From Gentiana macrophylla (Eukaryota > Streptophyta > Magnoliopsida > Gentianales > Gentianaceae): 64,000 nt of DNA. The notes beneath the pieces were generated by a model that ran no database searches, had not been told where the DNA came from, and was given only the letters and a program-made list of their open reading frames with translations. The position numbers were made by a program, and so were the translations under genes. The DNA is taken from NCBI GenBank assembly GCA_026214975.1, contig JAOBSW010000484.1, positions 1-64,000 on the forward strand, in the 5' to 3' direction. Shown here one piece after another: positions 47,157 through 59,688 of the stretch (within the stretch, counting starts at the first letter, position 1; the number at the start of each line of letters is the position of its first letter).

Positions 47157-48721
47157 TTCTATAACAATATAGTAAAGATAATATAAGTAAAGGTTCATGT
47201 ATACAAAACCACAAAATTGCACTTTAAAATTTTTTAATTAGGTTTTTCTCTCACTAGCCAACTATTTCCAATTGGCTTTCAAGAATTTTTATTAATACAT
47301 TAGTGGATGGAATCCAATCTAGTTGACTCGATCCTCGACGTGGGCCGATTGACCGAGTCAAAGGTGGGTACACTTACCGGTCGAATCTTATTCGACTTTC
47401 ATTGGTTGACTAGTCAACTCTTTGACAATTCACATCTCTATGTGATAGCCAATCACTTGTCTCTAAAATTAGACGGTCCTGACGTGGGCCAATCACCGCA
47501 AGATTCTTAGTCGAGTCGTAACCCAAACATTAATGAGATCTCATATCACAATAATAACAATATGCCAAGGTAGGTCAACTCCCGACGTGGGCCGATCAGT
47601 TGGGTCCAAACAAGGGCTCATCACCGTCATTATAATATTGGGAGACAAATTTAACTCGATTTTTGTCGTTGCCTCGTGGGAATAATTTTAAATTAATTCA
47701 CTTAATTAATTTTAATTAAATTATGGTCTGATCTAAACGTGCATATTTCTACGTTATCAGTATAAAGTAAAACATACACCATTTTGCGCACAAAATAACC
47801 GGTATGATTATGGACTTTTCCTAGGTGCGGTTTCGAATACAAACTGACGAGACCGCGGATCACAATATAAGGGTAGCTGCAACCGCCAATAGGATCTCTA
47901 ATGCGCCATCTACAATGGGATATTTATTTTCTTTGGGGTCCATCTTCTCCTCCATTCTTGTTACATAATAATCTATCTAATAAATAAATACACCCGCCAC
48001 ACACGGGGGAGCTAACGGGAATGGGATAAATGCAGAAAGTAAACTAGGTCGCGTTCTTCAGAACTGCCTATGACAGTTTTAAAACCAACATAAAGTAAAT
48101 CACACTCATCTATCTTATTTGTCGAGTCCATGATCAATCGGGGTCCATATAATCATATTATATCTACAAGATCTAATCCATACAATAATATCTTATGAAA
48201 GAGTCAAATCTTAAATTTAACTACTTGCGTCTTATCAAATCATCAATCAACATTTAATTAATTAAATGATTCTAATCAAAATAAAATTAACTATTAATTT
48301 TAACCGATTTCAATTTCAATTTTAATTAATAAGAACTATTCAAATTTAAATCAAAATTAAAATTAGGTCTCTTTTGTTTCTTTCCTTTTGATTCTTAATC
48401 AAAAGGGATGCCTTACGTTTCCAAAACCAAAATGTATTTTAATTGGCTCTTTCCAAAGTCAAAATTTTGAAAAAGGGCCTATGCCTAGGCATATTCCAAA
48501 ATCAAATATTTTGAAAAGGGCCTCGATCTATTCCAAACAAAGTTTGGAAATGGGCAATATTATTTAATGCCACGTGACATCCCAATGACCCAAACTATTT
48601 GAACCATTGAACTAATGGCCAATATTATATTTGTTTCTCTCGTTTCTCGAATATAGATCTTGCATCTATCGATTAATTACTTCGCAATTTAATTAGTACT
48701 TATTGTTTAAGTTTGATGTTC
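47157..48721 (-). other. Long untranslated leader of Copia B
   Basis: About 1.56 kb between the primer-binding site and the gag start, AT-rich and without coding features. It contains three copies of a motif close to GACGTGGGCCGATCA (near 47,337, 47,480 and 47,584). It may hold packaging or translation signals; that is inference. Confidence 0.6.
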
Positions 48722-48733
48722 GCTCAGATACCA
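48722..48733 (-). promoter_or_regulatory. Primer-binding site of Copia B
   Basis: The minus strand reads TGGTATCTGAGC, differing slightly from the initiator-Met complement TGGTATCAGAGC, and lies one base from the LTR end at 48,735. Confidence 0.85.
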
Positions 48734-48734
48734 C

Positions 48735-51705
48735 TGTTTGGAAATCAACTAGTTTAATGCAGCGGAATTTAAAATTTGATTTCCGATCCCAAGATCGACT
48801 TCGTTTAATACAATAAACACGTTAAGTAGCTGACGGTGTTACCTTTCTTGATCTAATAGATCGACGCTTTGACCATCAACGAAGAGTAGTAGTGCGCGCG
48901 ATCCGTCCACATATCCAGCCTCTATCGATATCCACACGAACTCCTTGCCGGAATCCTCCTTGGATTGCTACTAGAAAAATCCAATTGCTAGACCGGCCTT
49001 TTCTCTCTCTCTAAATCTCTCTCTAAGAAGCTCTCAGTTTTTCGCAAGAATTATGAACTCTTGAAATTGTGATGTACAAAAGAGCTAGCCAACCCCTTTC
49101 TTTTATAGGTGAAAGTGACTGATGTATACCTTCGACCCCTAACAATGAAATTGTCAAGAATCCTAAGTAATACAATGAATAACCACGCTTATATCCCAAA
49201 AATGAAAATAAAAATAGAATGAGATGAAGGAAAAGACTTGAGCAAAAGTAGTTTAACTCAAGGATGAGACTAGAAGAACCAATGGCTATGAAGAAGCCAA
49301 GACCCTTCTAATGATCCTTAAACCAAAGACTACAATGAAACACTTTAAGCTATGCTCACAAACTTAAAATGCACTTAACAAAAGTTGTAAAACTCTAAGA
49401 GAAAAACTCTCAATATAATTATATTCAAGGTGTGAAATACATATGGTGTGCCCCTCCTTTTATAAGCAAAGGATGTTGGCATTTTATTTCCTAGAAAATA
49501 AAAATAAAATAAGAAAATGTAAAATAAAAATGAACCTAGACAACTCCTAAGTCTAGGTGAAATAAAAAAAAAAAGATAATTCCAAAAATACAAAAGATCT
49601 TCAAATCATAAATTAGTAAATAATCTTCCAATCAGATTGATTGATTATCTACCAAAATAAGATGAAGATTTGATGAAATCAATCACCATAATACTTCTAA
49701 TTTTCGTGCTAGATGGTCTTAGTAGACCTTATTGGACACTAATAATAATAATAATAAGACTCCAAATAAAATAAAGTAACAAAAAGCCCATCTTCTCTTC
49801 TCTTCGGTGTTTGATCCATGCTCTTCGGCCCAAATGTGTTATATGAGTCGAAGTAATAAATCTTTCTCTTCATTTGGATATGTACTTCAACACATTGGGC
49901 TTCTCTTGGATCAAAATAGTCCACGGGATGACAACTGGATCGATGAAAATGTGCAAGTCCGCAAGAATATGCAAATCTACCGACTTTAGCCCAAATAAAG
50001 GACAACTTGTATTTTTCAATGAAGCGACCCTTGATAATTATGAGTAACCTTAAAATTATCAAAATAAATGATAAATTAAAATTCCATAAGTTTTCCACAT
50101 TGAAGGGAATGCAGATCTCATGCAAATCACTTGATATAAGTCTTAGACGTTAATGATCATCAATGTGAAATCGTGGACCATAAGAGCTATGTAGAAAATG
50201 ATGATGGCTTGATGGTCCTCCATCACTGACGTCCTTATTGTCCCAATCTGATTGGAAGAAGCTTCCTAGTAGATTGATGAGAAAGAAAACATTTTCTTAA
50301 TAAAATAAGGAAAATCACTTTGATTGATATATCTCTTTTAATTTAATATCTTATATTAAATAAATCTATGATATTGCCAATATCTAATATTGAATATCAT
50401 TATCTTATTACCATAAATCTATTTTTCCAAAATCAATTAATATCCAATATTAATATATGATAATATCATTCTTTAAATTTCACAATCCAAGTGTATCTTA
50501 TACACTCAAATGTGGTGCCCCAAATGCTAATTAATTGGCTTCCAGAATATTCTTTAATTAATCAATATAATTAGTATCTTGTATTTAATTTATTCATAAT
50601 AAATAAATACCGTCATATTAATTTAATCACTATAACACTTTATAGTCGAGATAAACTTTTCTTATTTGGTTATCATTATAACCGCATTTTAATCCGGCTA
50701 GATATTATTATGTGTGTGACCCAATAGGCTTCCGAATATGTTGGCCGTAGACACAAAGTGCAAATTACGAAAATGCCATTTATACCTAACGATTACGGAA
50801 TAGCATCTAGCAACACACCGTGACCCCCAATCATCGGAACAGTCAAAGGCAATGAATACTACCTTTCATGTGAAACAGTTACTGTATAAATAGAATTCTA
50901 TTGCTGTAATAACATCTATACGATCGTATCTCGAGTGTCAGTACATTAACGATCGTATCTTATAATCTGGATATCATGCTCTCTCGGAATAACTCATTTA
51001 CTCACACTTTGCAAAGATTCACGAGAGCTAGACATTCCTTATAAGAAGGTCATTTCGGATGTTCACTCCAAAAAATAGGATACACGATTCCCGGATGAGC
51101 AAAATGAATCATACGCATGCTTCAGTATCACACCCAATCACTACCGCATGATTGCCCCATGGCTAGGGGAAACATCAATAGTGTCAAAGCATGATAATCC
51201 ATACCGTGATGCCATGAAGACTCCGGTCTCAGGATAATTACACAACTACCACATACTGCGACACTTAATGTAAGTGAGTCGGTCTGACGTACGCATTCTC
51301 AAATACACATCCACATACAGTCCAAGCGTCTCTACACTTAGATAGACGAGATCTATCCCTATCTTCAATAATATAGATGACATCCAATATGTGCTAGTCT
51401 AATCACACCATCAATGTCCCATTTGATAGTACATACGGATAGAGACATTTAAGTATCAAACTTATTAAAGTGAATAGAGATCTCGACAACCAAAATCAGT
51501 ATCATGGTTTCTCTATCACAGTTTAATACTAAGGACGTACTAGATATATATAAATTCAATAACATGAAGATAAGCAAGATATATAATGACAAAAGTGTCT
51601 TTTATTAATCATAATAAAGTTATTACATGAACTAAACAGACTATAAACGACCCGACCTGGTCGGATCCGGTCCAACCCTATTGGGTTTAGGACATTATTT
51701 CAACA
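48735..51705 (-). mobile_element. 5' LTR of Copia B, interrupted by a solo LTR
   Basis: On the minus strand it starts TGTTGAAATAATGTCC and ends CCAAACA. Removing the insertion 49,120-50,225 and its repeated 5 bp leaves about 1860 bp that aligns with the 3' LTR. It retains the correct TG start that the 3' LTR has lost. Confidence 0.9.
49120..50225 (-). mobile_element. Solo LTR (1106 bp) inside the 5' LTR of Copia B
   Basis: The 3' LTR of Copia B is continuous at the matching place (near 40,465), so this is an insertion. The flanks are GTGAC (49,115-49,119) and CTGAC (50,226-50,230), a 5-bp duplication with one mismatch. The ends on the minus strand are TGATGGAGGACC and GGTATACATCA. A minus-strand TATAAAAGGAGG near 49,456 suggests that orientation. 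Superfamily unknown. Confidence 0.85.
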
Positions 51706-51841
51706 ATGAGACATAGTGTATTCTTGTCTAATGCCTCTTGAAGGCTTGGAAAAAATCTTTCATGTCTCAATTGATGATAATGGAGAAGAATGAAGATGAA
51801 ACACACTCCTAAACCAAGCTTATAAACCTAGGATGAAAACC
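51706..51841 (-). pseudogene. LINE (L1-type) reverse transcriptase fragment, piece 2
   Basis: The minus strand translates as FISLV, a stop, ECVSSSFFSIIIN, a stop, DMKDFFQ, then in the next frame PSRGIRQE. This is the region between the FDRVEW block and the QGDPLSPYLF block of plant L1 enzymes. It joins piece 1 (58,814 onward) when the LARD is removed and piece 3 (40,100 downward) when Copia B is removed. Confidence 0.8.
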
Positions 51842-53469
51842 TGACGACGGTCAAATTTATACCTTTATTTACCTATTGATTACCCCCGATTCTTGCTTAA
51901 ATAGGCTTTAAATGGTTAATAATTAGTCGCCTCGTGCATAAATTACACCCGAACCGAGTTACGACTCGTTATTATGTAATTAGCCATTTTATTATATTAT
52001 TTGATATTACAAGCCTTGTTTTATGGTTTATTTATAGTGGGCTTGATTCGGAAGCAATTTAGCTGGACTTCGGAGTGGATAAAAGCACCGAAATGGACCA
52101 GGAACGGACCAGTAACGGCCCAGGAGAATCCTCAGGCTCGCTGGCAGCGAACCCTGCTCTGGCTGCCAGCGAGTTGACTAAATTGTCCCTGCTTCTCCAG
52201 ACGCGTTTTCTATCTCATTAGGGTTTAGGATTTACGAATTAGGTCGGCTGACGGCTATTCTAAGTCGGTTTACAGCCTATATAAACTCCCTTTCATTAGT
52301 CAGTTTGTACATCGACTCATAACACAAATTATAAGTTTTTCAGAGCAGTTTGTATACAAATTTCCAGCAGCAATAATGTGAGTTATTTGTATTTATTTCT
52401 TCTTTGTTTGCTGTAATTAGATCCCCCCCAATTATTGTCTATCGTTTGAGGTTGTTCGTTCTTCACGAGCGATGTAGATCTAAAGTGCGATATGAGGCGG
52501 TGGGGATTCCTTGTCTATAAGGATCCACACGCCTGAGATCTGTTATCCGGTGACCTATAGATGACTTTGGTATGATCGACAATGTGTTTTTAGTAGATCT
52601 ATATAATTGCTTTATGAATCTCTATTTTATCCGTTACGTATGTAGAAACGCTAAGATTTAGGTTTTCGCCGCGTCAATCTAGCCACGTCTTTATGGTGTG
52701 ATTGTCCACCTACAATTTCTTGTCTTAGTAGGTATGGCTACGGCTACGTTGCTCGTCTGTTTTAATTAGCGTATTATTAGGAAATACCAATATAGTGCTC
52801 CTAGGTCGGCTCATGAATTGATATTCCGGAACTTTCAGCGAGATCTAGATCTGTTCTGTATTTGGGAATTGTCGACACCTAGTTATACGTAAATCGTAGA
52901 TTAACATGAGACCGTGCAGGTAATTGTTAATGGGACAGAGACTGATGCGATCGCCTACGAAGTACGCCTAACCACATGAATGTTGCCTAGGTGAAGAATA
53001 CGGTTAATATCGGCATCCATAGTTTTGTAAGCGTGCGAGTTATATGAGATAGAGGCCTACGAAGCGAAGTCACGTAATATAGAACAGTGATCTAGATGAC
53101 CTAACCGGAGCTAGATCTAGTTTAGGGGATGACTCCTGTAGCCAATATAAAAGAAATACGAATCGGATTAATAGTTGTCGAGTCTAGCTTAATTATATAG
53201 AATCTTTAGATCCAAAAGATAACATAATAATTGGGGAGGTTAATTACGTTGTTTGTGTCGTGTCCTTTATCTTTCTTGTCTTTTGTTGGTCGTAGACCGC
53301 TTTGTGTCCTTGACATGAATGATTAATTGTTTGTATATAAATGACCCATAATTGGTTCCCTGTGGGATCGACCTTGATTCGCTATAGCTATACTACGATG
53401 GACCTAGTCCTCTTGCTAGTATTGGTTTATGGTGGTCAAGTGTTTTATTATCACTTGATCTCGTCATCA
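51842..53469 (+). mobile_element. 5' LTR of the LARD element (1628 bp)
   Basis: It pairs with 57,186-58,813. The two are very alike except in a patch near 52,070-52,250, where the left LTR reads GCTCGCTGGCAGCGAACCC and the right GCTCATTTGGCGTGAGCCC. A TATA-like CCTATATAAACTCCC lies near 52,277. TCCCTGTGGGATCGACCTTG lies near the 3' end (53,357). Confidence 0.9.
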
Positions 53470-56400
53470 AGTTTTTTGGCGCCGTTGCCGGGAACCAACG
53501 GTCAATTTTATATATAAATAATTTTTATTCATGTTAAGTTTTTCTGTTTTAGAGTTTGTTTTTACGTTTTGAGTCACTCTGGTTATGCGCTCTGTGTAAA
53601 ATTCGGATGCTAAAAAAGCGGTTTCGCTCCCGGTGAGACTACCTCTCATTGCCGGTGAGCTGGTCGATTTTACGGGATTTCGGCGTGTCGGTTTATCTTT
53701 GTATGTTTAATCCATAAGTCGATGGCGCGCATGAGAAACCATGTTAAATTCGATCTCTGATCTATTTGTTTTTGTTTTTCTTACGTTTGCGAAACCAGGA
53801 AACAATAATCCGAGTCGATAATTTTTAGGGTATTTGAGAAAATAACCTAGCAACATGTGGAGCTACGAATCTACGATGGGAAAAGTGATGTAAGCAATAC
53901 CTTTAAAGCACCAAGATGGCTCCGGAAAAAAGAAAGAAAGAAAAGAAGAATTAAAAGGCTTAAATTCTTCGTGGTATAATATTAAAGGCAAGGTACTACC
54001 TTTTTTGGCTTATGTTTTACTATCTTTTGGTTTTTTGAACATAAGTTAGCCTATACATGAACCTGAGTATGAATCTTAACCCGGAGTTGGTTTGTAAGAT
54101 TAATTTATTAGTGTGGAAGGTTCTGCCCCAAATCTGTCTCATCTAGAGGGTGTAGGGAAACATGTAGTCGTTGAAAGAAAGCAGTGAATAAAGAGTTCCT
54201 CGTAGTTCTGTTAAAATCTCTTTGTCCTATGCATGAGATTGCTTCTAGTGGCCATGTGAGCAACAATTTGTGTAGTTTTTAAGAATTCTCAATCAAAAGA
54301 AGACATTGAGTTTTGAGAGAGCATAATGAAGCAGCATTATAGAGGATATGATTAAAATGGGTCCCTAGGACTAAAATCTGCCTAGAATTCACTAGTTCCT
54401 AAAACGAGAGCCGAGGTAAGAGCTTTGTATAAATGGTATGGATAAATGTTGTTTCCTAGGTCTCACAACCAAGGGAAGGATATTAATCCGCAAATGCGAC
54501 GAGCCCACCTCATATAATGCTCAAGGGGTCAACATCTGACGATCCAAGAATGATAACTGATAAGGATAATTTTTGGAAAGTCGAGCTGAGGACTTTAAAC
54601 TCAGAACTACTTCGTAAAACCCTTAGGATTTCTTTTTAGTTTTTTTTTAGGTTTTGTTTTCTTTGAGTCAAATAAGAGTAACGTGACATGTGTTGAGGTT
54701 TTTTATTTGCCGTGTTCCGATGACCATTAGGCTAAGGATGTGCAAAACCTTTTTACTCAATATAGGCCACGTGAAATAGAGTTTCTTAGGAGAGTCGAGA
54801 AATTGCTAAAGAAAAGGAAATTTAGCAATCAACATTAAGATGGAAGCATTAAGAGAGCTTGAGAATTACTGAAAATGTAACAGAGAATGATTGGTGCGAA
54901 CAAGAACGCTTTTTGGTCAAAACTTTTTAGCATGGTGATCCGAGTGAAAATCCAAAGTTGTGTGCAATTCGTTCTGCAACTACCCTTATCCTTTCCCTTA
55001 TACCTTTTCACCCTTTTCTATCTGCCTCACAAACCACATTTCTAACCATTCTTTCATTCCCTCTCTTTCTTTCTATCTATTTCACTCTCCCACCCTAGCC
55101 CAATCCCTATACACTACCTACCCAACAAATTTCCTTAACCAATACCCACCCAAAACATAATTTCTTACCCACCCTTTATCTTCCCTTTATCTTTTCTTAC
55201 CATCCTTATATATATCTTTTTCTAAACCCATCATACTCTCAACCTCCATGTTGTTTACAAAATACCCTTGTGTTGCGGAATTAGTAAACTGCTAAGTTTT
55301 AATGCTTATCTTTTATCACTTTGATCTTCATGATCCTAGCTGGGGTAAGTGTAGCTCTAAAACTAGCTAGGTTTTAACAGTTTTTGGGTCGATCAAACTA
55401 CCACTTATCTTTCTACCGGAAGTTTTCAATTTCACAATTTTTTTGGCCATTCCGGCACATATCGATGATGAGTTTTGTTCTAAAATATCACACCGATCCG
55501 ACCTTGTTGATGACGTTGAGAACTTCTACATGCTAAATTGGGTAATTCATAATTTCGAGGAGTAGCTACATCTCCCTAGGTTGTTGATATCCAATCCAAA
55601 CGTGAAGAGTCTGCGCTAAGTATCTGATTTTATCTTTAGCCAATAGGTCACATTCTATCTGTTATACCTTACCAAGATTCTCTTTAACACTGGTTTGAAT
55701 ACCTTGTCGATCCAGTCCACCTCGTGTTTTTCCACATGGGGTAATGCTTTTTGATCTTTGTCTTCTCCACCTGGTTTCAAGAATATTTATGTGGTGGAGG
55801 ATATCGATGAAGACTATAATCTTTTGTTGATTATTTTTCTTTCTATTTAGTATTTTTCTTTTTTGAGTCCGTATATCCTTTATCTTATTCGTTTTAGTAA
55901 TTCGTGTCTGAACGAGTAGTTTTAATGCTATAAAATAAACATTGTGAGGGCTTAAACATCGGTTTGAGGTTTATTTTATTCCTTTCTTGCCCCTTTTTGA
56001 TTATTACTTTTTTGGGCTATGTAATGTGAGTTTGAGCTTTGTTGAAGATTTGTTTTGCAGCGATATATATCTGGTTAGGTCCGTGGTTTGTAGAGTGCCC
56101 CGAAGTTCATCGACTTGTTCCACTACCACGCTTGACCGAAGCTAAGTTCCTATCTTTATTTTATTTTATACATTGAGGACAATGCATCGTTTAAGTGGGG
56201 GGTACGAGTCACTTAGCTTCCGAATATCAAATAATTAATAAATGTCTAAAAATTAAAATTTTAAGCAAGAATCACATTTCCTTTTGAGAAAATATGAGCA
56301 TGTATAGATAATGAAAGAAGCTCTTAAGCATAATTATAACTTATTTTTGCAAGGCTATCTTCAGAATTGTTTAGTAAATATCATATCACGCTATGTGAGT

Positions 56401-57185
56401 AGTTTTGTATTAAACATATATTTTGTCGTGGAATCAACCTCTTTAAGCACGTATAACTTGAATGCTAAGTCTGAAAGGTTAGGTGAAAAATTATTTTTTC
56501 CGGAAGGTTGAAACATGAACTACTTGACTTTGTGATTACTTCTTCTTGTCATACTTCCGATAAGGCTAATATCGATGATTGTGAAGCAAAAACAGGGCAA
56601 GAAAAAAAAAAGGATTTTGTTTATATAAAAAATGAGTAAATAAAGTAAAAAGTGAGGAATAATATGAGCGTTTAGGTTAGAGACTGCTAAACCGACGGAG
56701 CATAAGATGCACGGTTTTAAAACAAGGCAGTAGGGTAGCAAATTCGTGGAGATTTGAAGGTAGTTGCTTGCTAGGCACCCACCATTGCAAGTTACTATCC
56801 TAGAATCTATGCGGCCACGGCAAAGAAACAAACGTGAACTAAAGTTTCTTGGTTTCCAAATCCGCCCGCTTCACTAGAATGCGGTATTACACTGTATTAT
56901 TTGTTAACGATAAGAGGCGTCACAAAGTTTTGAGTGGTGAAAGTTGCATCTAGAGGACATTATAATTGAATCTCTCTATTTCAAATACTCTGCATGACGG
57001 TTATATCACACACACGTTGATTCAATGATGAAATAGTGGTTAATGCCTAAGCCCGACAAGCGTGTTTGCTATTTTATTTACTTTGGAATTTTGAATGAGC
57101 ACTGCTATCAATTAGTAAATTATGTTTGGTGGTTCTTTCGCTATACGTGTTTGCTCGGGACGATCAAAGGCTAAGTGGGGGTAGT
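53470..57185 (+). other. Non-coding interior of the LARD element
   Basis: It contains the Asp-tRNA primer-binding site (53,477-53,494), a pyrimidine-rich tract of about 300 bp (54,955-55,260), an Athila-like CATTGAGGACAATG plus G-run signature (56,171-56,203) and the polypurine tract CTAAGTGGGGGTAG just before the 3' LTR. The longest open frames have no retroelement motif. Confidence 0.8.
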
Positions 57186-58813
57186 TGATGACGGTCAACT
57201 TTATACCTTTATTTACCTATTGATTACCCCGATTCTAGCTTAAATAGACTTTAAGTGGTTAATAATTAGTCGTCTCGTGCATATATTACACCCGAACGAG
57301 TTACGACTCGTTATTATGTAATTAGCCATTTTATTATATTATTTGATATTACAAGCCTTGTTTTATGGTTTATTTATAGTGGGCTTGATTCGGAAGCAAT
57401 TTTATTTGGACTTGAGTGGATAAAAGCACCAAAGCGAACCGAGGAGCGGACCGAGAGCGACCGGGAGAATCCTCGGGCTCATTTGGCGTGAGCCCCGCTC
57501 TGGCTGCCAAATGAGTTGACTAAATTGTCCCCGCTTCTCAGGCGCGTTTTCTATCTCGTTAGGGTTTAGGATTTGAATTAGTCAGTGGTGAAGGCTATTC
57601 TAAGTCGGTTTCTGACCTATATAAACTCCCTTTCATTAGTCGGTTTGTACATCAACTCATAACACAAATTATAAGTTTTTCAGAGCAGTTTGTATACAAA
57701 TTTCCAGCAGCAATAATGTGAGTTATTTGTATTTATTTCTTCTTTGTTTGCTGTAATTAGATCCCCCCAATTATTGTCTATCGTTTGAGGTTGTTCGTTC
57801 TTCACCGAATGATGTAGATCTAAGGGTACGATATGAGGCAGTGGGGATTCCTTGTCTATAAGGATCCACACGCCCAGATCTATTATCCGGTGACCTATAG
57901 ATGACTTTGGTATGATCGACAATCGTGTTTTTAGTAGATCTATATAATTTCTTTATGAATCTCTATTTTATCCGTTACGTATGTAGAAACGTTAAGATTT
58001 AGGTTTTCGCCGCATCAATCTAGCCACGTCTTTATGGTGTGATTGTCCACCTACAATTTCTTGTCTTAGTAGGTATGGCTACGGCTATGTTGCTCATCTG
58101 TTTTAATTAGCGTATTATTAGGAAATACCAATATAGGGCTCCTAGGTCGGCTCATGAATTGATCTTCCGGGACTTTCAGCGAGATCTAGATCTGTTCCGT
58201 ATTTGGGAATTGTCGACACCTAGTTATACGTAAATCGTAGATTAGCATGAGACCGTGCAGGTAATTGTTAATGGGACAGAGACTGATGCGATCGCCTAGG
58301 AAGTACGCCTAACCACATGAATGTTGCCTAGGTGAGGAATACGGTTAATATCGGCATCCCTAGTTTTGTAAGCATGCGAGTTATATGAGATAGAGGCCTA
58401 CGAAGCGAAGTCACGTAATGTAGCATAGTGATCTAGATGGCCTAACCGGAGCTAGATCTAGTTTAGGGGATGACTCCCGTAGCCAATATAAAAGAAATAC
58501 GAATCAGGTTAATTGTTGTCGAGTCTAGCTTAATTATATAGAATCTCTAGATCCAAACGATAACATAATAATTGGGGAGGTTAATTACGTTGTTTGTGTC
58601 GTGTCCTTTATCTTTCTTGTCTTTTGTTGGTCATAGACCGCTTTGTGTCCTTGACATGAATGATTAATTGTTTGTATATAAATGACCCACAATTGGTTCC
58701 TGTGGGATCGACCTTGATTCATTATATTTATATACTACGATGGGACCTAGTCCTCTTGCTAGTATTGGTTTATGGTGGTCAAGTATTTTATTATCACTTG
58801 ATCTACGTCATCA
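57186..58813 (+). mobile_element. 3' LTR of the LARD element (1628 bp)
   Basis: It starts TGATGACGGTCAACTTT and ends GATCTACGTCATCA. The length is identical to the 5' LTR, with small compensating indels. Divergence of a few percent indicates a moderately old insertion. Confidence 0.9.
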
Positions 58814-59640
58814 AAACCCAATTTGTGCATCATAAAGGAAATGAAAGACCATTCAACCCTATCAAAATCCTTAGAAATGTCAAGATTTAAGGCCATAAGG
58901 AAGTTATGGCCTTGCCTTTTGTTAACCATATAGTGAATGGTCTCACAAGCAATGATGTAACTGTCAAGGATTTGTCAATTTGAAATAAAAACATTTTTGT
59001 TCTCGTAGATGTAAAGAGGTACGACTTTTTTTTAATCCCGCTTGCTAAGATTTTATAGAAAAATTTGTAAATCACATTGCATAAACTCATAGGTCTAAAT
59101 CGGGAGACCTCATTACCTCTTGGGGTCTTGGGAATGAGGGTGATGCAAGTGTGACTAAGTTCTTTAATGAGCTTGCCACAATTGAAAATGTCAATTTTCT
59201 TTTCTAACAAAAATAGCTTTTGTAAAAACCCGTGGACATGCCATATGCCCTGGAGTTGACGGGCATAAGTTTCTCATTGGACAACCTTCATATTTCGAAA
59301 GTGTTGCAGGCCCTCAAGCTGAGTGTCAGAAGCCTGAAAAAGAGTAGAGAGATAAGCATCATACTCGAATTTATACCATTCTTATCAGTGCACGTCCAAG
59401 AGTCAGATCCTTGATTCTTTTATCATACTAAAATAATTTTTTTTCTACCATTGACAACTGAGTGAAAATAATTGGTGTTCTTGTCGCCTTCTCTGAGACA
59501 CCTCACTATTGAGTTTTGTTTCCAATAGATTTCCACATTAGCATGGGCTTATTTGAGTTTTTTCTTTGTAGACAAGATCATATCTTTAGAGTCCCCATCG
59601 AAATAGGCTTCAAGAATCTACTTCTTTGAACATTGTTCAA
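58814..59640 (-). pseudogene. LINE (L1-type) reverse transcriptase fragment, piece 1
   Basis: Minus-strand reading, with shifts: VRCLREGDKNTNYFHSVVNG near 59,450-59,510 (typical linker after the endonuclease), MSTGFYKSYF near 59,215, CITLIPKTPRGNEVSRFRPM and SLCNVIYKFFYKIL (RT block with the RPISL motif), then SYIIACETIHYMVNKRQGHN and LDISKDFDRVEWSFISFMMH, containing the first catalytic aspartate of RT. It ends LGF at the LARD target duplication. This belongs to the non-LTR L1 clade that copies itself by target-primed reverse transcription. Clearly dead. Confidence 0.88.
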
Positions 59641-59688
59641 AAACTTAAACTTAATTCAAACGAGTTGATTTACTCTTATCGGAAGTGT

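Larger units (their letters stand above)
40101..51705 (-). mobile_element. Copia B: complete-length Ty1/copia element (Angela/Tork-like), degenerate, carrying two solo LTRs
   Basis: It is flanked by a perfect 5-bp duplication ATGAG (40,096-40,100 and 51,706-51,710). Minus-strand order: 5' LTR 51,705-48,735, PBS 48,733-48,722, leader, gag from 47,156, protease, integrase, reverse transcriptase, RNase H, polypurine tract, 3' LTR 41,925-40,101. The two nested insertions are 44,716-46,126 (inside pol) and 49,120-50,225 (inside the 5' LTR). LTRs of about 1.8 kb and the gag type suggest the Angela/Tork lineage. Stops in gag and pol make it immobile. Confidence 0.92.
51842..58813 (+). mobile_element. 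LARD-type non-autonomous Ty3/gypsy element (Athila/Tat-like)
   Basis: It is flanked by a perfect 5-bp duplication AAACC (51,837-51,841 and 58,814-58,818). Two LTRs of 1628 bp each bound a 3.7-kb interior with no gag or pol trace. The primer-binding site TGGCGCCGTTGCCGGGAA at 53,477 is complementary to Asp tRNA, as used by Athila and Tat. The LTRs begin TGACGACGGTC/TGATGACGGTC and end CGTCATCA. The interior keeps CATTGAGGACAATG followed by TTTAAGTGGGGGG (56,171-56,203) and a polypurine tract at the 3' LTR. It must have depended on a relative for its proteins. Confidence 0.92.

Noticed and set aside
54960..55160. Pro/Ser/Tyr-rich frame in the LARD interior
   Set aside because: It is a translation of a pyrimidine-rich tract, without homologues I recognise.
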